Origin: JAGOUU01 sp964387745
Lineage (GTDB): Bacteria > Pseudomonadota > Gammaproteobacteria > JAGOUU01
Direction of reading: 5' to 3'
DNA: 12,553 bases
Assembly: GCA_964387745.1 (NCBI GenBank)
Contig: CAYLXL010000053.1
Location: 1 to 12,553 of the forward strand
Below the pieces are notes generated by a model, which saw only the letters and a list, made by a program, of their open reading frames with translations, had not been told where the DNA came from and made no database searches. Of the stretch, positions 7,065 to 12,553 are shown one piece after another; the stretch's first letter is position 1, and each line of letters begins with the position of its first letter. The position numbers and the translations under genes were made by a program.

Positions 7065-7229
7065 TTATCTTGTAACCGTTTTAACTATTTTATACTCTCC
7101 ATTGTTAACACTCTCTAACCATTGACCGAGCTTCTCTATTGATACTTGTTTGTCGGTAAGAAACAGCCAGTTCAATATCTCGTTCTTTGCCAAAGTACCT
7201 TGTTGTAATTTTGAAGTATCTAGAGTCAT
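7065..7229 (-). CDS. Uncharacterised 54-residue protein downstream of terminase
   Basis: The start at 7229 is set by a strong AGGAGG 9 bases before the ATG; the frame stays open upstream to 7310, but those codons encode an improbable Tyr-rich hydrophobic run. The product begins MTLDTSKLQQGTLAKNEIL and has a W-L-F/W-L-E pattern but no domain I recognise. It lies between the large terminase and the LRR gene, about 90 bases from the former, in the same direction, so it is probably part of the same transcript. It may be a small phage structural or packaging accessory, but this is not shown. Confidence 0.6.
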   Translation of the reverse strand: MTLDTSKLQQGTLAKNEILNWLFLTDKQVSIEKLGQWLESVNNGEYKIVKTVTR

Positions 7230-7316
7230 AAAGTTGTTTCCTCCTGTTGGTTTATAGTATTTGTCATCAATGTAGTAACTTAATAAGAGATAGAATATAT
7301 AGTAAATCAAACATTC

Positions 7317-8795
7317 TTAGAATATTCTTGGTCTACGTTGATGAATAAGTTTCCAATTACTTGTGTTTTTTGTTTTAGCTAAATGCAGGCCGTCCAGCAT
7401 TACAAACTCTAAAGCGTTCATGAGGTGATCATTACCTTTTTTAATTTTACCTTCTTCATCTCTACAATACATACGCCACTCATCTAAGAACTTACGACAA
7501 CTAGAAAATACCTTAAATCTTCCAGTTCTTATACGTTCTAATACCTTATCTACTGCTAGCTCTTTTGCGTATTTGCCAAGGACAATATTCATCCCGACTT
7601 GTCTGTACTCATCAAGTAGTCTTACGCCGTCTCTTTGACTGCCTTGATTAACTGCTGGATCGCATACTCCCGTCATCCAGTTACAACCCATAGGCAATAA
7701 ATAGCTAGCATGTTGACTTGCAGTTAAACCGCTTGCTGAATATTCCCCGTACACATAAATAATGTCTTGGTCTCTATCTATTGCTAAAAACACAACAGCC
7801 GTTGGAGCAAAAAACCCAACATCCATGCCGTAGACTTTTGCCCAGTGATTAGGTATTTCAAAAATCTCATCCATAGGTACTACGAAATCTTTTTCAGGTA
7901 CTTGGTATACAAGACCAGTACCAACAGTCGGTATTCCTTTTTCCCTAGCTTCAAGCTCATGAGGTTTTAACGTAGCTCGTAATCTATCTTTAGTTTCTTG
8001 TGCAAGATATGGGTTATCATCCCAAGTGGCTTGTATATAATATTTGCCGTTCATGATAGTTTCAGGAGTAGTTTTAATTACCTCTTCTGTCATTAACTCG
8101 GTTAAAGTTTTAGTTTGATTGTTGTCTTCTTGAGGTTGTGATGATCTATACTCTAAGAAATAAGCCATTAACTGCGTATATCCTTTTAAAGGAGTCATAG
8201 TTAAAATAAGTTTACCTTGTCCTTTTCCATCAACGTCAGATAACCTCATTTGACATTCTAAAAATACATCATGAGGAGCTTCTTCATCGAGATGTATTAA
8301 ATGACATCTAGCACCTTGGAACTTCTCTCTACCTTGTTTATATGATTTAAAGTATAAGCTAGAAACTCCACCACTCTTATGTTTTACATGAACGTAGTCA
8401 ACAGCTCCGTTAACCCCGGCGAGCATTGCTTTTTTCACTATCAAACTTGGATGTATTAAACCTTCAACAAATCCGTCTTCATGAGAATATCCGCCTAGTA
8501 ACTTATACTGTAAAACGTTTCTTGTTATTTCGTAGTTCTCAGAAGCTACCCAAGCTACGATAGGATGATCAAACCTATGACCTTCCCACCAAGACGGATA
8601 AATACCAGTTAGATGCATAGCATCCTCAATACAACCACAATAAGTTTTTCCCGTTCTATTACCTGCTAAAAAAAGTCTTTCAATCGCTTTGTTACCAGCA
8701 TTATGGAAAGATAATTGTTTCTCTGATGGTTTGTAATAGCAAAAATTCTTGTTTATAACTTCTTTTAATTTTTTTAGATTGATATTATTTTTCAT
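7317..8795 (-). CDS. terL: Phage terminase large subunit
   Basis: This 492-residue protein is complete in both domains. The N-terminal ATPase has Walker A AGNRTGKT (residues 44-51), Walker B LIHLDEE (166-172) and the coupling motif LTMTP (198-202). The C-terminal RNase-H-like nuclease has its three acidic residues: D325 in YGMDVGF, D379 in GVCDPA and D456 in GNDHLMNALEF. It would drive DNA into a procapsid and cut it. The start overlaps the small-terminase-like gene by 11 bases. No portal, protease, capsid or tail gene is in the window, so it must serve a helper's particles or be a remnant that has kept its motifs. G+C is clearly higher than in the replication genes. Confidence 0.94.
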   Translation of the reverse strand: MKNNINLKKLKEVINKNFCYYKPSEKQLSFHNAGNKAIERLFLAGNRTGKTYCGCIEDAMHLTGIYPSWWEGHRFDHPIVAWVASENYEITRNVLQYKLLGGYSHEDGFVEGLIHPSLIVKKAMLAGVNGAVDYVHVKHKSGGVSSLYFKSYKQGREKFQGARCHLIHLDEEAPHDVFLECQMRLSDVDGKGQGKLILTMTPLKGYTQLMAYFLEYRSSQPQEDNNQTKTLTELMTEEVIKTTPETIMNGKYYIQATWDDNPYLAQETKDRLRATLKPHELEAREKGIPTVGTGLVYQVPEKDFVVPMDEIFEIPNHWAKVYGMDVGFFAPTAVVFLAIDRDQDIIYVYGEYSASGLTASQHASYLLPMGCNWMTGVCDPAVNQGSQRDGVRLLDEYRQVGMNIVLGKYAKELAVDKVLERIRTGRFKVFSSCRKFLDEWRMYCRDEEGKIKKGNDHLMNALEFVMLDGLHLAKTKNTSNWKLIHQRRPRIF

Positions 8796-9378
8796 CTATT
8801 ATTTGTTCTATTTTAGATAATTTTTCAAAAGACAATTTTTCATACTCGTTATGATTATTTTCTTTTTGATTATCTTCAGATTTAGTTTTCATAATATCAT
8901 TAATAGCTTTTAATGAACTAATATCTTCTTTTGGCACTAAATGTTTAAAAGAAACGTCAATACAACCATTTATTAATTGATAATGAACATTACTAATAAC
9001 TAAATACTCTATTTCATTTAATAATTCTAATTTATGGATTTGTTTATCTTCAAAAGACATTTTTCTATATTTTTCCATAATAGAATCAATATTAAGCATT
9101 TCTTGATATGATTTTTTAACTTCAACAAATTGACTTTGATTATTCAAATTATCGATTACATTATCTATCTTTTTATCAATAGGAGTTTCAAAATTTAAAA
9201 GACATGTATTACAATGCTTTTTATAATGGTATTCGCTTAAACCAAAACCAGTTTGTTTATTTAAAACATTTAGATTTTGCCCTTGTTTAATCATTTTATT
9301 GATGTCAAAAATTACTTCTTCAACAAGTTTTCTTTCATTAAATAAACTACAAACTTTACATTTATTATTCTTCATCAT
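8785..9378 (-). CDS. Zinc-finger protein, probable terminase small subunit
   Basis: The product has 197 residues. Its N-terminus carries CKVC (Cys7, Cys10) and, 40 residues on, HYKKHCNTC (His51, His55, Cys56, Cys59), enclosing a helix-turn-helix-like stretch (LNVLNKQTGFGLSEYHYKKH). This is the arrangement of small DNA-recognition proteins found beside large terminases in many phages. The rest is charged and helical, probably oligomerising. The gene directly precedes terL and overlaps it by 11 bases, and overlaps the 56-residue ORF before it by 14. Position and finger together support the call, but the identity of the C-terminal part is not recognised. A transcription factor is the alternative. 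Confidence 0.6.
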   Translation of the reverse strand: MMKNNKCKVCSLFNERKLVEEVIFDINKMIKQGQNLNVLNKQTGFGLSEYHYKKHCNTCLLNFETPIDKKIDNVIDNLNNQSQFVEVKKSYQEMLNIDSIMEKYRKMSFEDKQIHKLELLNEIEYLVISNVHYQLINGCIDVSFKHLVPKEDISSLKAINDIMKTKSEDNQKENNHNEYEKLSFEKLSKIEQIIDEK

Positions 9379-9535
9379 CTGAAAAACCTAGTTTCTTTTC
9401 ATATTCTTCAGTTAAATGAATAACTATATTGTTTATAAAATTATTTGAATCTTCTCTCATTCTTTTTATGAGTTCTCTTCTTTCACGTAAAACTTCTTCA
9501 GACATTTCACAATCTTGTTTATTTTGTTTATTCAT
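9365..9535 (-). CDS. Small coiled-coil-like 56-residue protein
   Basis: This ORF starts with an ATG that overlaps the protelomerase stop as ATGA and ends 14 bases inside the zinc-finger gene, so it fills the gap between two real genes with coupling on both sides. The product is charged and helical (EEVLRERRELIKRMRED at about 13-29) with an acidic end (GFSDDEE). No family is recognised. An in-frame ATG at codon 11 is possible but has no better ribosome-binding site. It may partner the protelomerase or the terminase. Confidence 0.65.
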   Translation of the reverse strand: MNKQNKQDCEMSEEVLRERRELIKRMREDSNNFINNIVIHLTEEYEKKLGFSDDEE

Positions 9536-10362
9536 AATTTTTTCTCTTCTAATTTAAATATAAAATAACTATTAACAGTATTTAAATCATCTGGACTATG
9601 ACCTAAAATATCAGCTACATAACTTTGATTTGTTTTACGAGTGTTTTTATTAAATTCGTCACATGCTATAGTAGCATAAATAGCTCTCAAATTTTTAGGA
9701 GCTATTTCTCCTTCTACAAATTTACTAAAATGAACTTTAACTTTAAAACTTAGATCTTTTGAACAACAATTATGAAAAGCCTCTGGATCATTTAAATATT
9801 TTGTATGTTGTTCTTTAAAAAACCGAAAGTGAGTTATGAAATCATATGTATTCATTAATATTGGAATTATATAACTATCATAATATTTACTATCTTTAGT
9901 TTTTAATTGTCCTTTAAATATTAAATGTGAAGGCGTATGTAATTCAAACTCCGCAGTACAACCTATTTCTGCAACTCTTCTACCTGTTATAACTGCAAAA
10001 CCCAAAACTTTATCTATAAAACTTTTATTTTGTATTAAAGAAATAGCTGTATCAATATAATTATTAACATCTTTGATAAGTCTCAAATTATTATGATTAT
10101 ATTTTACTTTTTCTTTATAAGCTTTTTTATACTCAATCATTTCTTCATTAGATAATTTTAAAATATTTAAAACTATCTTTTTATAGTCCATAGAAAACTT
10201 ACTATTATTGATAGCTTTTCTATAAAAACTATAAGTTTTCTTTCTACTGCCTATAGTCTTATAACGAGTATCTATATAATTTTTCTCATCTATACATATA
10301 TTTTGTACATTATCTTTTAACTCTAGATTTTTTAAAAAATTATCTATTCTAAGTAAAGTCAT
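9532..10362 (-). CDS. Protelomerase (telomere resolvase)
   Basis: This 276-residue protein belongs to the ResT/TelK/TelN family of tyrosine-recombinase-like enzymes, which cut replicated telomeres and seal each half as a hairpin. The catalytic residues are in place: Arg128 in ITGRRVAEI, Lys154 in FKGQLKTK, Arg226 in KNLRAIYATIACDEF, His255 in ILGH and nucleophile Tyr266 in NSYFIF. The intervals (26, 72, 29 and 11 residues) closely match those of Borrelia ResT as I recall its numbering. The tyrosine lies ten residues from the C-terminus, so the long C-terminal DNA-binding domain of TelN is absent, and the N-terminal part is also short. It is much smaller than ResT (about 450) or TelN (about 630). 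It follows the RHH gene by 3 bases and is coupled to the 56-residue ORF. Confidence 0.92.
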   Translation of the reverse strand: MTLLRIDNFLKNLELKDNVQNICIDEKNYIDTRYKTIGSRKKTYSFYRKAINNSKFSMDYKKIVLNILKLSNEEMIEYKKAYKEKVKYNHNNLRLIKDVNNYIDTAISLIQNKSFIDKVLGFAVITGRRVAEIGCTAEFELHTPSHLIFKGQLKTKDSKYYDSYIIPILMNTYDFITHFRFFKEQHTKYLNDPEAFHNCCSKDLSFKVKVHFSKFVEGEIAPKNLRAIYATIACDEFNKNTRKTNQSYVADILGHSPDDLNTVNSYFIFKLEEKKL

Positions 10363-10365
10363 ATA

Positions 10366-10908
10366 CTAGTGTTTTAAATTGCTACGAACTGTTAAATTAT
10401 TCTCTTTATGATAAGCATCGATAAAAGAAATATCATTATCACTTAAACCGCTTAAAATACGTTTTATAACACTCATATTCTTTTGTTTATATTTATCGTT
10501 ATTAATAATTAGATATCTATTAACTAAAGTAGCACTAATAAATTTTCGATCTTTTATCGGTAAATTGGTATAATGTTCAATTATATCTTTTAATACGATC
10601 ATTAATTCGTTTTCAGATTTTGAAGTATGTTTATTCTTATCTTTAATAACTCTATCTCTTTTCAAAGTTTTATTGATATATTTTTCAATTATCGGATTTA
10701 ATAAATCTTGTTTAGTAATATTGTACTCTGTACAAACTTTATTAATAGAATCAATTGTAGAGTTTTTTAACTTTAAACTATTATCTAATAAATGATTCAA
10801 AACGTCTTTATTATCAGTAAAACTATACTCTTTTTTATAATTAGATATTTTTTGTTCTAAATCACTATTTAACGTTAAAGTCCATTGTTTTCTATTTCTT
10901 TTACTCAT
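10366..10908 (-). CDS. Ribbon-helix-helix DNA-binding protein
   Basis: The start at 10908 gives 180 residues. The frame stays open to a TTG at 10992, but the best promoter on this strand lies between them, so the longer form cannot be made from it. The N-terminus (QWTLTLNSDLEQKI, then a helix, TDNKDVLNHLL) has the strand-helix-helix pattern of Arc/MetJ/CopG proteins. The C-terminal half (about 100-180) is charged and helical and not recognised. It heads the protelomerase-terminase operon. Three 14-base repeats in the divergent promoter region just upstream are obvious candidates for its operator. A role in autoregulation, copy control or partition is likely, but which is not shown. Confidence 0.65.
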   Translation of the reverse strand: MSKRNRKQWTLTLNSDLEQKISNYKKEYSFTDNKDVLNHLLDNSLKLKNSTIDSINKVCTEYNITKQDLLNPIIEKYINKTLKRDRVIKDKNKHTSKSENELMIVLKDIIEHYTNLPIKDRKFISATLVNRYLIINNDKYKQKNMSVIKRILSGLSDNDISFIDAYHKENNLTVRSNLKH

Positions 10909-10939
10909 AAATAATACCATAAAATTAATACATATATTT

Positions 10940-10968
10940 ATTATATCTATATACAAAATATAAGTCAA
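10940..10968 (-). promoter_or_regulatory. Promoter of the RHH-protelomerase-terminase operon
   Basis: On the minus strand TTGACT (10968-10963), a 17-base spacer and a perfect TATAAT (10945-10940) form a near-consensus sigma-70 promoter. Initiation near 10933 leaves a leader of about 25 bases before the ATG at 10908. The spacer contains TTTTGTATATAG, matching 11 of 12 bases at the right molecular end. Confidence 0.75.
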
Positions 10969-11009
10969 TAGATAAAAAATAATTATATTCAAAAAAAAAT
11001 ATTATTAAT

Positions 11010-11038
11010 TTGACAAATAAATAAAATAAATGTAATTT
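11010..11038 (+). promoter_or_regulatory. Promoter of the SSB-like gene
   Basis: A perfect TTGACA (11010-11015), a 17-base spacer and a weak TAATTT (11033-11038). The -10 box lies inside the first operator-like repeat, so a bound repressor would block polymerase. Confidence 0.5.
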
Positions 11039-11068
11039 ACATAATGTGATTTACAATATGTAATTACA
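11031..11068. promoter_or_regulatory. Three tandem operator-like repeats, 14-base period
   Basis: TGTAATTTACA (11031), TGTGATTTACA (11045) and TGTAATTACA (11059, one base shorter) start exactly 14 bases apart. The first is a palindrome around one central base, the third a perfect palindrome. Regularly phased near-palindromes suit cooperative binding by a ribbon-helix-helix dimer such as the product of the divergent gene. They sit over the -10 and start region of the plus-strand gene. Confidence 0.65.
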
Positions 11069-11093
11069 ATAATAAAAATTTAAGGTATATATT

Positions 11094-11639
11094 ATGAATA
11101 AGAAAAATAATGATGAAATAAATGATTTTATAGATGTCGATTACGATGATTATTTAAGTTTTGCTAATTCACCGCTAAAAGATGACAAAGGATATATAAA
11201 AGCTAAATTGATTAAAATAGATAAGACTCAAACTATATCTAGACAAAATAGAACTACTAGAGATTTAGCCGATGATATAACTCAAAAATGTTTTAAATTT
11301 ATATTTGATGTTGTAGGAACAAAAGAAAATATAACTATGTCTATCTTAACAGGAACTAATATAAGACCAGATAAAGTTTATATTAAAGCCAAAGGTAGAG
11401 GTAAAACAAAAGAACAACCCGAGTATAACAAACTAACTGAACTTCTTCTTAGATTAAATATTTTTACTGTAGATGAATTAGAAAAAAGAGACGAATCAGT
11501 ATTATCTAAAACAGCTAATTTAATTAAAGCTATAAAAGATAATCCTATTTATATAAAAGCTAAGTTAGAGATACAAAATAATGAAACTACTTTTGAAACT
11601 CTAAATATTAAATCAATAGAAGTAATACCTTCTTTTTAA
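11094..11639 (+). CDS. Possible single-stranded-DNA-binding (OB-fold) protein
   Basis: The product has 181 residues. AAGG lies 10 bases before the ATG. An acidic start (NDEINDFIDVDYDDY) precedes alternating strand-like segments: GYIKAKLIKID (33-43), FKFIFDVVGT (67-76), ITMSILTGT (80-88), a basic loop RGKTKEQPEYNKL and a C-terminal YIKAKLEIQN...FETLNIKSIEVIP. Paired "YIKAKL" strands at both ends with a basic loop between look like the OB-fold replication proteins of phages. I infer this from pattern and from the polymerase on the same element; no signature motif proves it. It is the only gene on its strand here, divergent from the RHH operon, and its promoter is covered by tandem operators. 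Two tail-to-tail genes follow. Confidence 0.45.
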   Translation: MNKKNNDEINDFIDVDYDDYLSFANSPLKDDKGYIKAKLIKIDKTQTISRQNRTTRDLADDITQKCFKFIFDVVGTKENITMSILTGTNIRPDKVYIKAKGRGKTKEQPEYNKLTELLLRLNIFTVDELEKRDESVLSKTANLIKAIKDNPIYIKAKLEIQNNETTFETLNIKSIEVIPSF

Positions 11640-11651
11640 ACATTATTAAAT

Positions 11652-11685
11652 AATGAACTATAACATAATTTAGTTATAGTTCATT
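11652..11685. terminator. Bidirectional terminator-like hairpin
   Basis: AATGAACTATAAC and GTTATAGTTCATT form a perfect 13-bp stem with an 8-base loop between the converging SSB-like gene and vapC. The stem includes the vapC stop codon. There is no strong T-run on either side and the stem is A+T-rich, so efficiency as an intrinsic terminator is uncertain. Confidence 0.6.
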
Positions 11686-12058
11686 TAACAATATCCTTTT
11701 CAATTATATAAGGAAATTTAATATCATCTCCTAAACCTAAAAAGTCTTTAGTATTTCTTGTTATAAATAAACTTTCCGTGTATTTAGCAGTAGCCCATAT
11801 TATAGCATCTGGTAATTTTACTTTATTTTCTTTTCTAATTTTGACAGTCAAATAGCTTATATCTTCATTTAAATCAATTATTTTAAAACAATTTAGAAAC
11901 TCATCTATTATTTTATCATTGTTTATAGAACCAACTAATATCTCTATTTTAGTTATTATACTAATTTGAGGTGTTTTATATAAACTCAACTCTTTTTTAG
12001 CTTGAGAAAAACCATTCAAATAATCAATTAATATATTAGTATCAAAAACACCTTTCAT
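11681..12058 (-). CDS. vapC: VapC-family PIN-domain toxin
   Basis: The product has 125 residues, the usual PIN-toxin length. The acidic metal-binding set is present: Asp6 in VFDTNILIDYL, Glu39 in ITKIEILVG, Asp84 in KLPDAIIWATA and Asp105 in FITRNTKDF. VapC toxins are Mg-dependent ribonucleases, many cutting initiator tRNA or 23S rRNA; the target here cannot be told. The gene overlaps the end of the antitoxin gene as ATGA, so the pair is coupled. It converges with the SSB-like gene across a hairpin that contains its stop codon. Confidence 0.93.
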   Translation of the reverse strand: MKGVFDTNILIDYLNGFSQAKKELSLYKTPQISIITKIEILVGSINNDKIIDEFLNCFKIIDLNEDISYLTVKIRKENKVKLPDAIIWATAKYTESLFITRNTKDFLGLGDDIKFPYIIEKDIVK

Positions 12059-12282
12059 TTATTCCATTCTTCTCTTAAATCTCTTTGATAACTTAGACCG
12101 TCTATATTTTTGTTTTTCCAAATACCAAAAGCTATTTCATAACTTTTTTTATTTTTATCGTATTGATCAATATAATTATTTAAAGCAGTTCTTATAATAC
12201 TTGCTTTGGATGTTTTTCTGTCATTTGATAATTGATTTAAAAATCTTACTTGTGAATCAGATATATCGATAATTGTTCTCAT
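12055..12282 (-). CDS. vapB: RHH antitoxin of the VapBC pair
   Basis: The 75-residue protein begins with a ribbon-helix-helix domain (MRTIIDISDSQVRFLNQLSN, then KTSKASIIRTALNNYID) and ends in a region with the aromatic and basic residues that block a PIN toxin (YEIAFGIWKN ... GLSYQRDLREEW). In the family it neutralises VapC and represses the operon as a complex. It is transcribed inward from the edge of the right terminal repeat, mirroring yefM-yoeB at the other end. Confidence 0.88.
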   Translation of the reverse strand: MRTIIDISDSQVRFLNQLSNDRKTSKASIIRTALNNYIDQYDKNKKSYEIAFGIWKNKNIDGLSYQRDLREEWNK

Positions 12283-12302
12283 AATAAAAAATTTATATTT
12301 AT

Positions 12303-12322
12303 ATTATATATCATTAAATGAT
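12303..12322 (-). promoter_or_regulatory. vapBC -10 box with overlapping palindrome
   Basis: On the minus strand a perfect TATAAT (12308-12303) follows directly after ATCATT-T-AATGAT (12322-12310). The palindrome lies in the promoter spacer, the usual place for autorepression by an RHH antitoxin. No convincing -35 box is seen, and any would fall at the inner edge of the terminal repeat. Confidence 0.5.
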
Positions 12323-12332
12323 AACATAAAAC

Positions 12333-12553
12333 ATATTCAACAAGCAACCTGTTGACATAAAGTTGTTCTAAAAGGAATTAGGAATGTTATTAGAAGGTAT
12401 AGGTAATTATTACACAAAAGACCTATTCACTATTCTAAGAGCATTTAAAAGCTTTATAACAACAAATAATAGTTGTTTTCTTATCCTTTAAAACTATACA
12501 AGCACCAATAAACAGTATACAAACAACCTAAAATATTTCATCAATATACAAAA
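12333..12553. repeat. Right terminal inverted repeat (about 221 bp)
   Basis: This is the inverted partner of bases 1-223. It begins just outside the vapBC promoter region and runs to the last base. The outermost 50 bases match the left end at 48 positions. A 35-codon ATG ORF pointing outward (12384-12491) lies inside it, but the equivalent sequence in the left copy is frameshifted, so the constraint appears to act on the DNA rather than on a protein. Confidence 0.93.
12492..12553. other. Candidate hairpin telomere, right
   Basis: On the minus strand this reads inward from base 12553 and repeats the left telomere: TTTGTATATTG at once, TTTGTATACTG 29 bases further in, and the related CTTGTATAGTT 21 bases after that. 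The joined centre would be AAAATTTT, against AAAGCTTT on the left, so the ends differ only in the central dinucleotide over the first 29 bases. Whether the window stops exactly at the physical end cannot be seen. Confidence 0.6.

Noticed and set aside
7230..7310. An N-terminal extension of the 54-residue gene giving an apparent membrane segment.
   Set aside because: The AGGAGG site sits just before the internal ATG at 7229, and the extension is low-complexity Tyr/Ile/Leu typical of translated A+T-rich non-coding DNA.
9532..10362. An ordinary phage or plasmid tyrosine integrase.
   Set aside because: The TGRR...GQLKTK...LRAIYATIACDEF...ILGH...SYF series and its spacings match telomere resolvases rather than lambda- or XerCD-type integrases, and there is no attachment site.
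11652..11685. A strong intrinsic terminator.
   Set aside because: The stem is perfect but A+T-rich and has no following T-run on either strand, so only a weak bidirectional terminator is claimed.
12384..12491. A 35-codon ORF in the right terminal repeat, pointing outward, with AAAGGA and AGGA upstream of its ATG.
   Set aside because: The same sequence in the left repeat carries an indel and stops after 21 codons in another frame, so the coding frame is not conserved even though the DNA is.
1..12553. The whole window as a transposon bounded by terminal inverted repeats.
   Set aside because: There is no transposase or DDE/Tyr transposon gene, no target-site duplication can be seen because the repeats are the outer limits, and a telomere resolvase explains the ends better.

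Overview
This window reads as a complete, or nearly complete, linear bacterial replicon of about 12.5 kb. The two ends are an imperfect inverted repeat of about 222 bp (1-223 against 12333-12553). Genes have Shine-Dalgarno sites, ATGA stop/start overlaps and TGA used as stop, so the host is a bacterium using the ordinary code. Most of the sequence is very A+T-rich (11 G+C in the 60 bases from 2041). The part carrying the terminase, LRR and DUF805 genes (about 5.4-8.75 kb) is visibly richer in G+C (31 of 60 from 7621), so the element is a mosaic. The host cannot be named from this. An A+T-rich Francisella-like gammaproteobacterium or a Rickettsiales member would fit, but this is a weak guess.

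Layout from left to right: (1) left terminal repeat; (2) an inward-facing YefM/YoeB toxin-antitoxin pair; (3) on the minus strand, a 1192-residue family B DNA polymerase preceded by a 52-residue coupled ORF; (4) a control region of about 500 bp (4510-5011) packed with palindromes and ending in a structured RNA leader; (5) on the plus strand, an unknown 75-residue gene and a small membrane protein; (6) a long minus-strand block running from 10.9 kb down to 5.4 kb: ribbon-helix-helix protein, protelomerase (telomere resolvase), 56-residue ORF, small-terminase-like zinc-finger protein, large terminase, 54-residue ORF, leucine-rich-repeat protein, DUF805 membrane protein; (7) a divergent promoter region with three evenly spaced operator-like repeats, then a plus-strand protein that may be a single-stranded-DNA-binding protein; (8) an inward-facing VapB/VapC pair; (9) right terminal repeat.

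How it may work together (inference): the protelomerase has the full Arg-Lys-Arg-His-Tyr catalytic set. It would resolve replicated telomeres into covalently closed hairpins, and the matching ends of the window look like the two halves of its target. The element carries its own polymerase and possibly an SSB for copying. The terminase pair, with no portal, capsid or tail gene, suggests a phage-plasmid remnant or a satellite that borrows a helper phage's particle. The two toxin-antitoxin pairs, each just inside a telomere and transcribed inward, would hold the linear molecule in the host. A protelomerase and a large family B polymerase together on a small hairpin-ended molecule with long terminal repeats is the most unusual thing here; it resembles the layout of poxvirus-type genomes more than that of N15-type phage-plasmids.
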